DNA from: Gordonia westfalica
GTDB lineage: Bacteria; Actinomycetota; Actinomycetes; Mycobacteriales; Mycobacteriaceae
Length of the DNA stretch: 64,000 nucleotides
Reading direction: 5' to 3'
Assembly: GCF_900105725.1 (NCBI RefSeq)
Contig: NZ_FNLM01000034.1
Location: 1 to 64,000, forward strand
Both the position numbers and the translations under genes were made by a program. Shown here in pieces: positions 14,810 through 23,193 of the stretch. Under the pieces are notes generated by a model. The model worked only from the letters and a program-made list of their open reading frames with translations. It ran no database searches and had not been told where the DNA came from. The stretch's first letter is position 1, and every line of letters starts with the position of its first letter.

Positions 14810-15433
14810 TTGGGCGACCACGAGTTCGATGTCACCGGCACCCGCACCGTCTACGACGGTGCGATCATCACGTTGCGCGTCGACGACGTGGCCATGCCCG
14901 GCGGCCGGATCGCCGAGCGGGAAGTCGTCGAGCACTTCGGTGCGGTGGCGATCCTCGCCCGTGACGAGAACGGCCGGATCGCCATGGTGCGCCAGTATCG
15001 GCACCCGATCGGCCGTCGTCTCCTGGAGCTGCCGGCCGGCCTTCTCGACCAGGACGGTGAGGCGCCGCTGACCGCGGCGCAGCGCGAACTGGGCGAGGAG
15101 GCCGACCTGGCCGCCGACACCTGGCACGTCCTCGTCGATCTGGCGCTCTCGCCGGGTTTCACCGACGAAGCACTCCGTCTCTACCTCGCCGAGGACCTGC
15201 ACCATCTCGACGAGGCGGAGCGGGTCGACGAGGAAGCCGACCTGGAGGTCGAATGGGTGTCGCTCGACGACGCCGTCGCGATGGTCCTGGCCGGTGAGAT
15301 CGTGAACGCCACCAGTGTCGCCGGCATCCTGGCCGCTTCGACGGCGGAGCGGACGGGGAGCAGGCTGCGCGGCGTCGACGCCCCGTGGACCGACGAGCCG
15401 ACCGCGCTCCGCGGCCGCCGGCGTCGCCCGTGA
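14810..15433 (+). CDS. Nudix hydrolase, ADP-ribose pyrophosphatase type
   Basis: This 207-residue protein has a Nudix box GX5EX7REXXEEX (from [20 protein letters not shown], about residues 77-96) preceded by RRLLELPAG, as in ADP-ribose pyrophosphatases. Such enzymes hydrolyse ADP-ribose to AMP and ribose-5-phosphate. The position between pyrG and xerD equals Rv1700, a characterised ADP-ribose pyrophosphatase. It starts at TTG 14810, six bases after the pyrG stop. The C-terminal ~25 residues are Arg/Gly-rich and not conserved. Confidence 0.9.
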   Translation: MGDHEFDVTGTRTVYDGAIITLRVDDVAMPGGRIAEREVVEHFGAVAILARDENGRIAMVRQYRHPIGRRLLELPAGLLDQDGEAPLTAAQRELGEEADLAADTWHVLVDLALSPGFTDEALRLYLAEDLHHLDEAERVDEEADLEVEWVSLDDAVAMVLAGEIVNATSVAGILAASTAERTGSRLRGVDAPWTDEPTALRGRRRRP

Positions 15434-15455
15434 ACGGGCCGGTCGTGGGTCGCCC

Positions 15456-16373
15456 GTGACGATCGCCGCCGACATCTCGCGTTTCCTCGATCACCTCACC
15501 GTCGAACGGGGTGCGGCGGCCAACACCGTGTCGTCGTACCGCCGTGATCTCGAGCGGTACCGGCGGTATCTCGAATCACGAGACGTCGCGGCGTTGGACG
15601 CCGTGACCGAGGAGGATGTGCGCGAGTTCCTCGTCGACCTGCGTCGGGGCGATCCGGATGCCGGGTTCACGCCTCTCGCCGACAGCTCGATCGCGCGAAC
15701 CCTGGTGGCGACCAGGCGTTTTCACAAGTTCGCGGTCGAGGAGGGGATGGTCGCGACCGACGTCGCGCACACGGTTCGTCCACCGAAGCCGGCGCGTCGT
15801 CTCCCCAAATCGCTGCCCGTCGACGAGGTGCTGGCGATCCTCGAGGCCGCCGGTGCCGAAGACCATCCCCGCGCTCTGCGCGATCGGGCGTTGCTGGAGT
15901 TCCTCTACAGCTGCGGCGCCCGGATCTCCGAGGCCACCTCACTCGACGTCGACGACCTCGACCTCGAGACCCGGGCCGTGCGCCTGCGGGGCAAGGGCGG
16001 CAAGGAGCGTCTCGTCCCGCTCGGCGGACCGGCGATCGACGCCATCGACGCCTACCTGGTCCGCGGTCGTCCCGCGTTGGTGTCGCGGGCGACGCCGGCG
16101 CTGTTCCTCAATGCGCGGGGCGGACGCCTCTCGCGGCAGTCGGCATGGCAGGTGCTGGTCACCGCGGCCGAACGCGCCGGGCTGGACAAGGCGGTGTCGC
16201 CGCACACCCTGCGGCACAGTTTCGCGACGCATCTCCTCGACGGCGGCGCCGATGTCCGCGTCGTCCAGGAACTGCTGGGGCATGCTTCGGTGACCACCAC
16301 GCAGGTCTACACACTCGTGACCGTGAACACGATGCGCGAGGTGTATGCCGTCGCACATCCCCGCGCCCGCTGA
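15456..16373 (+). CDS. xerD: Site-specific tyrosine recombinase XerD
   Basis: This 305-residue recombinase resolves chromosome dimers with XerC at dif. A core-binding SAM-like domain ([20 protein letters not shown]) is followed by the catalytic domain. The catalytic Arg is in [13 protein letters not shown] (near 154), the [15 protein letters not shown] block is near 250, and the nucleophile Tyr is in [12 protein letters not shown] (near 284). I chose the GTG at 15456, because the longer open frame upstream is the out-of-frame 3' end of the Nudix gene. It matches Rv1701 in order. Confidence 0.93.
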   Translation: MTIAADISRFLDHLTVERGAAANTVSSYRRDLERYRRYLESRDVAALDAVTEEDVREFLVDLRRGDPDAGFTPLADSSIARTLVATRRFHKFAVEEGMVATDVAHTVRPPKPARRLPKSLPVDEVLAILEAAGAEDHPRALRDRALLEFLYSCGARISEATSLDVDDLDLETRAVRLRGKGGKERLVPLGGPAIDAIDAYLVRGRPALVSRATPALFLNARGGRLSRQSAWQVLVTAAERAGLDKAVSPHTLRHSFATHLLDGGADVRVVQELLGHASVTTTQVYTLVTVNTMREVYAVAHPRAR

Positions 16374-16499
16374 CCGCGCGCCGACCGCGGGATGACGGCA
16401 GCCATGTCCTAGGCTGATACGAGTCGTCGTCCACGGACCGGCAATCGCCGACTGGCCGACATGCATCGGGCACCGAAGAGTGAAGGGAGCGGCGGACAC

Positions 16500-16565
16500 G
16501 TGACCACTCCGAGCGCACCGCAGTCTCCGAACCCGACTCGAGGGTTCGGGGGAAGGCGGTCGTGA
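16500..16565 (+). CDS. possible 21-codon leader peptide before the ParA gene
   Basis: A GTG at 16500 follows a GAAGGGAGCGG ribosome site. It opens 21 codons (starting VTTPSAPQSPNPTRG) that end at a TGA (16563-16565) overlapping the GTG start of the next gene. It could be a translationally coupled leader, or chance. There is no coding evidence beyond the ribosome site and the overlap. Confidence 0.2.
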   Translation: MTTPSAPQSPNPTRGFGGRRS

Positions 16566-17479
16566 CCTCCGCGGGGGATCAGTACAGCATCCAGGTGTCG
16601 CCGGGAAAGGACACCGAGGAAGCCCACGACATCGACGAGATCGGCCCCACCGGTCGCCCGTATCGAGAGGTGCCCGATCCGAGGCCGCTCGATCGTCATG
16701 GACCGGCCACCGTCATCGCCGTGTGCAATCAGAAGGGCGGGGTCGGCAAGACCACCTCGACCATCAATCTGGGTGCTGCTCTCGCCGAGTACGGGCGTCG
16801 CGTGCTGCTCGTCGACCTCGACCCGCAGGGCGCGTTGTCGGCAGGTCTCGGTGTGCCGCACCACGAGCTCGAGCAGACCGTCTACAACCTTCTCGTCCCG
16901 CCGCAGGTGGCTACCGACGAGGTGCTGATGCGTACCCGCGTCGACGGACTCGACCTGCTTCCGAGCAACATCGACCTCTCGGCCGCGGAGATCCAGCTCG
17001 TCACCGAGGTGGGTCGCGAACAGTCTCTGGCCCGTGCCCTGCACCCCGTGCTGGACCGCTACGACGTGGTGCTGATCGACTGCCAGCCGTCGCTGGGCCT
17101 GCTCACCGTGAACGCCCTCGCCTGCTCGGACACCGTGCTCATCCCGATGGAGTGCGAGTACTTCTCGCTGCGAGGTCTGGCGCTGCTCACCGACACGATC
17201 AACAAGGTGCGCGACCGTCTCAACCCGCGCCTGGACCTCGGCGGCATCCTCGTCACCATGTTCGACGCCCGCACGCTGCACTCCCGCGAGGTGATGGCAC
17301 GTGTCGTCGAGGTGTTCGGCGAGGCCGTCTACGACACCGTGATCTCCCGGACCGTCCGTTTCCCGGAGACGAGCGTCGCCGGTGAACCGATCACCTCGTG
17401 GGCACCCCGCTCGGCCGGCGCGAAGGCCTACCGGGCGCTGGCGCGCGAGGTGATCGCGCGCAACGTCAAGGGCGCATGA
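16562..17479 (+). CDS. ParA-family ATPase (Rv1708-like)
   Basis: This 305-residue deviant Walker A ATPase has the P-loop CNQKGGVGKTTSTINLG near residue 57, VLLVDLDPQGALSAGLG, and the switch DYVVLIDCQPSLGLLTVNAL-like region. It starts with a ~45-residue acidic tail. It lies directly before scpA/scpB with an ATGA overlap, the same order as Rv1708-Rv1710. This ATPase is distinct from the origin-linked parA and probably works with the condensin kleisin ScpA; that link is inferred from context. Confidence 0.88.
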   Translation: MTSAGDQYSIQVSPGKDTEEAHDIDEIGPTGRPYREVPDPRPLDRHGPATVIAVCNQKGGVGKTTSTINLGAALAEYGRRVLLVDLDPQGALSAGLGVPHHELEQTVYNLLVPPQVATDEVLMRTRVDGLDLLPSNIDLSAAEIQLVTEVGREQSLARALHPVLDRYDVVLIDCQPSLGLLTVNALACSDTVLIPMECEYFSLRGLALLTDTINKVRDRLNPRLDLGGILVTMFDARTLHSREVMARVVEVFGEAVYDTVISRTVRFPETSVAGEPITSWAPRSAGAKAYRALAREVIARNVKGA

Positions 17480-18402
17480 CCGTCGATACCGACCCCGGCG
17501 TGTCCGATCCCACCGTCACCGAGCCCGACTCGGCGGTGACAGACGAGGCGGGGACCGAATCGGCGGTGACAGACGAGGCGGGGACCGAATCGGCAGAAGC
17601 CGACGAGGTCACCGAATCCGGGTTCCGGGTCAAACTCCGCAACTTCGAGGGTCCGTTCGACCTGCTGCTGAACCTGATCTCGCAGCATCGGCTCGATGTC
17701 ACCGAGGTCGCGCTGCACGAGGTGACCGACGACTTCATCGCCTACACGCGTGAGATGGGCCCGGAGATGGGCCTCGATCAGACCACCGAGTTCCTCGTCG
17801 TGGCGGCCACCCTGCTCGATCTGAAAGCGGCGCGGTTGCTGCCGTCCGGCGAGGTCGACGATCCCGAGGACCTGGCACTGCTCGAAGCGCGCGACCTCCT
17901 GTTCGCCCGACTGCTGCAGTACCGCGCGTACAAGCAGGTGGCGCAGCTGTTCGGCGAGCTGGAAGCGGCGGCGCTGCAACGCTATCCGCGTGCCGTCTCC
18001 CTGGAGCAACGGTTCGAGGATCTGCTGCCGGAGGTCACGCTCGGCGTCGACGCGAACGGTTTCGTCCAGGTGGCCGCGACCGCTTTGACGCCGCGGCCGG
18101 TGCCGACGGTCGGACTCGACCATCTCCACGACGTGCAGTCGGTGTCGGTGCCGGGCCAGGCCCGCCGGATGGCCGCGCTGCTGAGCGCGTCGGTCGGGGA
18201 GTGGGTCGCGTTCCGCGATCTCACCGCCGACTGCGAGAGCGGGCTGGAGATCGTCGGCAGCTTCCTGGGCCTGCTGGAGCTCTACCGTGAACAGGCCATC
18301 ACCTTCGAACAGCCCGAGGCCCTCGGCGATCTCGCGGTGATGTGGACCGGCGAGCGCCAGATCGACGACCTGCGCATCGACAAGGCAGAGGATTACGGAT
18401 GA
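17476..18402 (+). CDS. scpA: Segregation and condensation protein ScpA
   Basis: This 308-residue kleisin of the SMC-ScpAB condensin has the N-terminal SMC-binding motif FRVKLRNFEGPFDLLLNLIS near residue 50. The AATLLDLKAARLLPSGE helix and a C-terminal winged helix near QITFEQPEALGDL-type sequence follow. The ATG at 17476 overlaps the parA stop, and its own stop overlaps scpB. The first ~48 residues are acidic and contain a perfect 10-residue repeat (TDEAGTESAV/E) from a 30-bp tandem duplication. That extension is absent from most family members. Confidence 0.93.
   Translation: MTVDTDPGVSDPTVTEPDSAVTDEAGTESAVTDEAGTESAEADEVTESGFRVKLRNFEGPFDLLLNLISQHRLDVTEVALHEVTDDFIAYTREMGPEMGLDQTTEFLVVAATLLDLKAARLLPSGEVDDPEDLALLEARDLLFARLLQYRAYKQVAQLFGELEAAALQRYPRAVSLEQRFEDLLPEVTLGVDANGFVQVAATALTPRPVPTVGLDHLHDVQSVSVPGQARRMAALLSASVGEWVAFRDLTADCESGLEIVGSFLGLLELYREQAITFEQPEALGDLAVMWTGERQIDDLRIDKAEDYG
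17530..17589 (+). repeat. 30-bp tandem repeat inside scpA
   Basis: Two adjacent perfect copies of a 30-bp unit containing GGTGACAGACGAGGCGGGGA encode TDEAGTESA twice in the disordered N-terminal tail of ScpA. The period keeps the frame. Confidence 0.9.
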
Positions 18403-19250
18403 CCGACGGACCGATCGACGACGCCGACGACGTGAACGACGAGGCGGTCGCCGACGAGACAGGGGCCGACGAGACAGGGGCCGACGAGACAAGGGCCGGA
18501 GCAACTTCCGACGAGGGTGCTTCCGACGGGGCCGCGCCGGAGGACAGTGCGAGCGATCCCGGCCCGGCCGATCCCGAGCAGACGGCGCTGACGGGGGAGG
18601 ACGAGGTCGAGGTCCTCGACGACGCGACTCTGCGGTCGGCGCTGGAGGCCGTGCTGCTCGTCGTCGACACCCCGGTGACCACCGAGGAACTGGCCAACGC
18701 CGTCGACCAGGACCGGACCCGGGTGCGCGAGATGCTCAACGCCATGTCGTCGGAGCTCACGGCGGCGCGCAGCGGTTTCGATCTGCGCTTCGCCGGCGAC
18801 GGCTGGCGCTACTACACGCGGGCGGACTACGCGCCGTATGTGGAGCGGTTGCTGCTGGACGGGGCGCGGTCGAAGCTCACGCGCGCGGCCCTGGAAACGC
18901 TCGCCGTGATCGCCTACCGGCAGCCGGTGACGCGTGCGCGGGTCAGCGCGATCCGCGGCGTGAACGTCGACGGTGTGATCCGGACGCTGGTCGCCCGCGG
19001 CCTGATCAACGAGGTCGGCCAGGACCCGCAGACCAACGCCACCACCTATGCGACGACCGAGATGTTCCTCGAGCGACTCGGCCTCGCATCGCTGTCCGAA
19101 CTGCCCGATCTGGCGCCGCTGCTGCCCGACGTCGACCTCATCGACGACCTCGACGACGAGTTGTTGTCGGATCCCCGATTCGCCAAATTGTCCTCTCAGC
19201 CGTCAGACTCGAAGGTACTGGTCACCGACGGTGACCTGAATGATGACTAG
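18399..19250 (+). CDS. scpB: Segregation and condensation protein ScpB
   Basis: This 283-residue partner of ScpA has two winged-helix domains. LRSALEAVLLVVDTPVTTEEL opens the first (about residue 72), and LTRAALETLAVIAYRQPVTR marks the second (about 160). The ATG at 18399 overlaps the scpA stop, so the two are translationally coupled. The N-terminal ~70 residues are acidic, with ADETG repeated. The C-terminus has a further acidic tail (DLIDDLDDELL). Confidence 0.93.
   Translation: MTDGPIDDADDVNDEAVADETGADETGADETRAGATSDEGASDGAAPEDSASDPGPADPEQTALTGEDEVEVLDDATLRSALEAVLLVVDTPVTTEELANAVDQDRTRVREMLNAMSSELTAARSGFDLRFAGDGWRYYTRADYAPYVERLLLDGARSKLTRAALETLAVIAYRQPVTRARVSAIRGVNVDGVIRTLVARGLINEVGQDPQTNATTYATTEMFLERLGLASLSELPDLAPLLPDVDLIDDLDDELLSDPRFAKLSSQPSDSKVLVTDGDLNDD
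18451..18495 (+). repeat. 15-bp tandem repeat inside scpB
   Basis: Three copies of CCGACGAGACAGGGG (the third slightly changed) with period 15 encode ADETG repeats in the disordered N-terminal tail of ScpB. It parallels the repeat in the scpA tail. Confidence 0.85.
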
Positions 19251-19287
19251 AACCGCATAGATCTACCGACACACAGGATCGAGAACA

Positions 19288-20223
19288 ATGGCTTCCGCTG
19301 GCCGAGATGGCTCACCGGGAAAACGCCGCAAGGGCGCCCCCGCACAGCAACCGCGAACCAAGAAGACGCACCGCAAGGGGTCGTCGACACCGAACGCAGA
19401 CGTCGGGAAGATCCGGCTCAACAACGCCCGGCCCGCGCGGCATCAGGTGGCGCCTGAGCAGGTGAGCGGCAACGGTCCCGCCTTCGTCGCAGACGGCGTC
19501 CGACTCCAGAAGGTCCTGGCCCAGGCGGGTGTCGCCTCGCGCCGCGGCGCGGAGGAGATGATCGCCGCCGGTCGGGTGAAGGTCGACGGCAAGGTCGTCA
19601 CCGAGCAGGGCCTGCGCATCAACCCCGACACCGCGATCATCCACGTCGACGATGCGCGCGTCATCATGGACGAGACCAAGCAGTACCTCGCGTTCAACAA
19701 GCCCAAGGGCTGGCAGTCGACCATGGCCGACGACCAGGGCCGCCCGTGCGTCGGCGATGTGGTCGCCGAACGCGTGATGGCCGGACAGCGTCTGTTCCAC
19801 GTCGGCCGGCTCGACGCCGACACCGAGGGACTGCTCCTGCTGACCAACGACGGTGAGCTCGCTCACCGTCTGATGCACCCGTCGTTCGAGGTGCCCAAGA
19901 CCTATCTGGCCACGCTCAAGGGCGAGGTGCCGCGCGGGATCGCCCGTCACCTGCGCGAGGGCATCGAACTCGAGGACGGCCCGGTCAAGGTCGACAAGTT
20001 CACCGTCATCGAGGTCCACGAGGGCCAGTCGCTGGTGCGGATCACCCTGCACGAGGGTCGTAACCGCATCGTGCGCCGCATGATGGACGAGGTCGGCTTC
20101 CCGGTCACGAAACTCGTTCGCACCCATGTGGGTACGGTCGCGCTCGGCGAGCAGCGGCCGGGCAGCCTGCGTGTCCTCGGCAGCGACGAGGTCGGTGGCC
20201 TGTACAAGGCGGTCGGACTGTGA
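19288..20223 (+). CDS. rluB: rRNA large-subunit pseudouridine synthase, RluB type
   Basis: This 311-residue protein has a basic N-terminal tail ([20 protein letters not shown]), an S4 RNA-binding domain ([20 protein letters not shown], near residue 70) and a RsuA/RluB-type catalytic domain with the aspartate motif [20 protein letters not shown] (near 172). It isomerises a uridine in 23S rRNA. It follows scpB and is coupled to cmk by a GTGA overlap, as Rv1711-Rv1712. The exact target base is inferred from the family. Confidence 0.9.
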   Translation: MASAGRDGSPGKRRKGAPAQQPRTKKTHRKGSSTPNADVGKIRLNNARPARHQVAPEQVSGNGPAFVADGVRLQKVLAQAGVASRRGAEEMIAAGRVKVDGKVVTEQGLRINPDTAIIHVDDARVIMDETKQYLAFNKPKGWQSTMADDQGRPCVGDVVAERVMAGQRLFHVGRLDADTEGLLLLTNDGELAHRLMHPSFEVPKTYLATLKGEVPRGIARHLREGIELEDGPVKVDKFTVIEVHEGQSLVRITLHEGRNRIVRRMMDEVGFPVTKLVRTHVGTVALGEQRPGSLRVLGSDEVGGLYKAVGL

Positions 20224-20915
20224 CCGAGGGTGCAACCCGCGTCGTCGCCATCGACGGGCCGGCCGGGACGGGTAAGTCGTCGGTGTCGAAGCTGCTCGCC
20301 GACAAGGTCGGCGCCAGCTATCTCGACACCGGGGCGATGTACCGCGCGGTGACCTTGGCGGTTCTCGACGCCGGTGTGGCCCTTGATGATCCGGCCGGTA
20401 TCGCCCGAGTGGTGGATGCGGTCGACATCGAGCTGATCCCCAACGGCGAAGGATCGTCGACGGTGCTTCTCGGTGGACGCGATGTATCGGGTCCGATCCG
20501 GACCGATCACGTCACCAGCGCTGTCTCGGCCGTGTCCGCGGTTCCCGAGGTGCGCACCAAACTCGTTGCGCTGCAGCGGCAGAACGCACAGGGCCGGTTC
20601 GTGGTGGTCGAGGGACGCGACATCGGGACCGTGGTGTTCCCGACGGCCGATGTCAAGATCTTCCTGACCGCGACGCCCGAGGCGCGAGCCGACCGGCGTC
20701 ACAAGCAGAACCTGGCCGCCGGACGCGACAGCGACTATGCGGCCGTCCTCGAGAGCGTCAACCGTCGTGATCATCTGGATTCGACGCGCACGGTGTCGCC
20801 GCTGCGTGCCGCCGACGACGCCGTCGTCGTCGACACCAGTGACAAGACCCTCATGGAGGTCCTCGACGAACTGAGCGGCCTCGTGGAGGCCCGGATCGGA
20901 GCATCAGAGCTGTGA
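20220..20915 (+). CDS. cmk: Cytidylate kinase
   Basis: This 231-residue enzyme phosphorylates CMP/dCMP. The P-loop is [20 protein letters not shown] (residues about 11-30), followed by the family motif [16 protein letters not shown], the [21 protein letters not shown] block and the [14 protein letters not shown] region. It starts at GTG 20220, overlapping rluB, and its stop overlaps der. Confidence 0.95.
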   Translation: MTEGATRVVAIDGPAGTGKSSVSKLLADKVGASYLDTGAMYRAVTLAVLDAGVALDDPAGIARVVDAVDIELIPNGEGSSTVLLGGRDVSGPIRTDHVTSAVSAVSAVPEVRTKLVALQRQNAQGRFVVVEGRDIGTVVFPTADVKIFLTATPEARADRRHKQNLAAGRDSDYAAVLESVNRRDHLDSTRTVSPLRAADDAVVVDTSDKTLMEVLDELSGLVEARIGASEL

Positions 20916-22351
20916 GCGACAACTTCGAAACCGATGTGGCGGCGTTGCCGGGTGACGGCACGTGGTCGGACGAGGCCGACTGGCAGCTGACCGACATCGA
21001 GGGCGCCGACGGTGCCGCCGAGGTCGAGCACATGCCGGTGCTGGCGATCGTCGGGCGGCCCAACGTGGGCAAGTCCACTCTCGTCAACCGCATCCTGGGC
21101 CGGCGTGAGGCCGTGGTCGAGGACATCCCGGGCGTCACACGTGACCGTGTGTCCTACTCGGCGAGCTGGTCGGGACGACGCTTCACCGTCGTCGACACCG
21201 GCGGCTGGGAGCCCGATGCGAAGGGCCTGCAGCAGGCCGTCGCGGCGCAGGCCGAGCTCGCGATGCGGACCGCCGACGCGATCGTCGTGGTCGTCGACGC
21301 GACTGTGGGCGCCACCGCCACCGACGAGGCCGTGGCGCGTGTCCTGCGCCGGTCCAAGACGCCGGTGATCTTGTGCGCCAACAAGGTCGACAGCGAGCGT
21401 GCGGAAGCCGATACGGCTGCCCTGTGGTCGTTGGGACTCGGTGAGCCGCATCCGGTGTCGGCCGCGCACGGTCGTGGTGCCGGTGATTTGCTCGACGTCA
21501 TCCTGGAGAAGCTCCCCGCGACTCCGCGGGAGGCACCCGTGCTGGGCGGCCCGCGTCGTGTGGCACTCGTCGGCAAGCCGAACGTGGGCAAGAGTTCGCT
21601 GCTGAACAAGCTGGCGGGCACCGAACGTTCGGTGGTCGACAACGTCGCGGGTACCACCGTCGATCCCGTCGACGAGATCGTCGAACTGGGTGGCAAGACC
21701 TGGAATTTCGTCGACACCGCGGGCCTGCGCCGCAAGGTGCGCACCGCCAGCGGCCACGAGTACTACGCGTCCCTGCGGACGCGGGCGGCACTCGACGCCG
21801 CCGAGGTCGCGATCCTGCTGATCGACGCCTCGGAACCGATCACCGAGCAGGACCTGCGGGTGCTCTCGCTCATCATCGACAGCGGCCGCGCCCTGGTGAT
21901 CGCGTTCAACAAGTGGGACCTCGTCGACGAGGATCGTCGCTATCAGCTCGACAAGGAGATCGACCGCGAACTCGCCCGCGTGCCGTGGGCGCGTCGGGTG
22001 AACATCTCCGCGTCGACCGGTCGCTCGGTGCAGAAGCTGGTGCCGGCGATGGAGAGCGCGCTCGACGCGTGGGACAAGCGCATCTCGACCGGACCGCTGA
22101 ACAGCTGGCTCAAGGACGTCATCGCGGCCAACCCGCCGCCTCTGCGCGGTGGTCGTCAGCCGCGCGTGATGTTCGCGACCCAGGCGTCGGTGCGACCGCC
22201 GACCTTCGTGCTGTTCACCACGGGCTTCCTCGAGGCCGGCTACCGCCGCTTCCTGGAGCGTCGTCTGCGCGAGGAGTTCAACTTCGACGGTTCGCCGGTG
22301 CGCATCAACGTGCGTGTGCGTGACAAGCGGGAGCAGCGCCGCAAACGCTGA
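20912..22351 (+). CDS. der: Ribosome biogenesis GTPase Der (EngA)
   Basis: This 479-residue protein has tandem Era-like GTPase domains. The first is [20 protein letters not shown] (near 47) with NKVD; the second is [20 protein letters not shown] (near 218) with NKWD. A C-terminal KH-like domain ends in a basic tail ([10 protein letters not shown]). It acts in 50S subunit assembly. It is the last gene of the rluB-cmk-der overlap series and corresponds to Rv1713. Confidence 0.96.
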   Translation: MSDNFETDVAALPGDGTWSDEADWQLTDIEGADGAAEVEHMPVLAIVGRPNVGKSTLVNRILGRREAVVEDIPGVTRDRVSYSASWSGRRFTVVDTGGWEPDAKGLQQAVAAQAELAMRTADAIVVVVDATVGATATDEAVARVLRRSKTPVILCANKVDSERAEADTAALWSLGLGEPHPVSAAHGRGAGDLLDVILEKLPATPREAPVLGGPRRVALVGKPNVGKSSLLNKLAGTERSVVDNVAGTTVDPVDEIVELGGKTWNFVDTAGLRRKVRTASGHEYYASLRTRAALDAAEVAILLIDASEPITEQDLRVLSLIIDSGRALVIAFNKWDLVDEDRRYQLDKEIDRELARVPWARRVNISASTGRSVQKLVPAMESALDAWDKRISTGPLNSWLKDVIAANPPPLRGGRQPRVMFATQASVRPPTFVLFTTGFLEAGYRRFLERRLREEFNFDGSPVRINVRVRDKREQRRKR

Positions 22352-22359
22352 CCGACTCC

Positions 22360-22431
22360 ACAAACCCACCCTTTTTCGGCAGACCCACCCCCGCGTCGGG
22401 TGGTGCGTTTGCCGAAAACTGGTGGGTTTGT
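22360..22431. repeat. 72-bp interrupted palindrome after der
   Basis: The outer arms ACAAACCCACC (22360-22370) and GGTGGGTTTGT (22421-22431) are perfect inverted repeats. The inner arms TTTTCGGCA (22373-22381) with TGCCGAAAA (22410-22418) and CCACCC with GGGTGG also pair. It begins about 10 bases after the der stop. It could serve as a transcription terminator, but its size and nested symmetry also fit a small dispersed palindromic element. Confidence 0.75.
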
Positions 22432-22486
22432 CGGTTACTGGTGCGGCCTGGACGTTTGTGGGAGGCGCTGTGACATACCGCGTCTC

Positions 22487-22750
22487 GTGCTCATCTTGGC
22501 AATCATCGTCTTCGGAATGGTCATCGGTGCCCTGGCTCAGCTCATCATCGGTGGCAAGAACATGTGGAGTATCGACTGGGGTCTGGCGATCGTCGCCGGC
22601 GTCGTCGGCTCCTTCATCGGCGGGTTGCTGATCAGCCTGATCACCGGTCACGGCGTCGAGCTGCATCCCAGCGGCATCATCGGTTCGCTCGTCGGCGCGC
22701 TGATCGTCACCGGCGGCTGGATCTGGTTCAAGAAGCGTTCCGCGGTCTAG
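22487..22750 (+). CDS. GlsB/YeaQ/YmgE family small membrane protein
   Basis: This 87-residue protein has three hydrophobic segments (ILAIIVFGMVIGALAQLIIG; LAIVAGVVGSFIGGLLISL; IIGSLVGALIVTGGWIWF) ending in KKRSAV. It is the transglycosylase-associated/YeaQ family, whose function is unclear beyond stress association. The GTG at 22487 begins the first membrane helix, as in relatives; the only clear GGAGG lies over 20 bases upstream, so the start is uncertain. A longer in-frame start at 22400 would run into the palindrome and is less likely. Confidence 0.75.
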   Translation: MLILAIIVFGMVIGALAQLIIGGKNMWSIDWGLAIVAGVVGSFIGGLLISLITGHGVELHPSGIIGSLVGALIVTGGWIWFKKRSAV

Positions 22751-22754
22751 GCAT

Positions 22755-22810
22755 CGGCAGTAGATGTCGTTGATCGTGGCGGTCGACGCCACGTTTCGCG
22801 ACATCTGCCG
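22755..22810. terminator. hairpin after the small membrane protein gene
   Basis: Outer arms CGGCAG-TA-GATGTCG (22755-22769) and CGACATCTGCCG (22799-22810) enclose an inner stem CGTGGCG (22775-22781) with CGCCACG (22787-22793). It starts 5 bases after the stop codon. There is no T-run, so it is a probable L-shaped terminator or mRNA-stabilising structure. Confidence 0.55.
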
Positions 22811-22901
22811 ACCGGCCGGAAACCCCGCCTGACCAGGCGATTGGTTCCGAACGGCAGTCGTCGGCTAGGCTTTACATCGCTCCGCTTCAGCAGGGAGCAA
22901 A

Positions 22902-22975
22902 CGGGCTGTGGCGCAGTTTGGTAGCGCACTTGACTGGGGGTCAAGTGGTCGCAGGTTCAAATCCTGTCAGCCCGA
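22902..22975 (+). tRNA. tRNA-Pro (GGG)
   Basis: This is a 74-base cloverleaf. The acceptor arms are CGGGCTG and CAGCCCG plus discriminator A. The anticodon stem CTTGA/TCAAG has loop CTGGGGG, giving anticodon GGG. The T-arm is GCAGGTTCAAATCCTGT. CCA is not encoded. Its 3' end is the attachment site of the island that follows. Confidence 0.95.
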
Positions 22976-22976
22976 C
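22952..22976 (+). repeat. attachment site attL (25-bp direct repeat within tRNA-Pro)
   Basis: The 25 bases starting CAGGTTCAAATCCTG and ending AGCCCGAC occur again, identical, at 27442-27466. The left copy forms the T-arm and 3' end of tRNA-Pro, so the tRNA stays intact. This is the classic outcome of tyrosine-integrase insertion into a tRNA 3' end. Confidence 0.9.
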
Positions 22977-22979
22977 GTT

Positions 22980-23012
22980 ATGACCAGCACTTTTGTGCTG
23001 GTCATTCGTCTT
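22980..23012 (+). terminator. hairpin just inside attL
   Basis: The perfect 11-bp stem ATGACCAGCAC (22980-22990) pairs with GTGCTGGTCAT (22995-23005) around a TTTT loop, followed by TCGTCTTTG. It would terminate tRNA-Pro transcription after the island replaced the native downstream sequence. Confidence 0.7.
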
Positions 23013-23193
23013 TGTGCAATAAGCGTGCAATACCGGCCTCGGCTCCGTTCGGAGTTGGGGCCGTCTGTTGTTGCACGGCTGTGTCGTCGGCAAGGTCCTC
23101 CGACACCACCCAACCCGAGGTTGTCGGACGGTTTGGGGCCGGGGTGCGAGTCTTTCCGCGATGTCTGACCTGCGTCGGGTTAGATGTTGCTCC

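Noticed and set aside
20771..22804. 677-codon open frame on the - strand opposite cmk and der
   Set aside because: It runs antisense through two well-defined genes and the palindrome after der. Its length is a by-product of high GC content.
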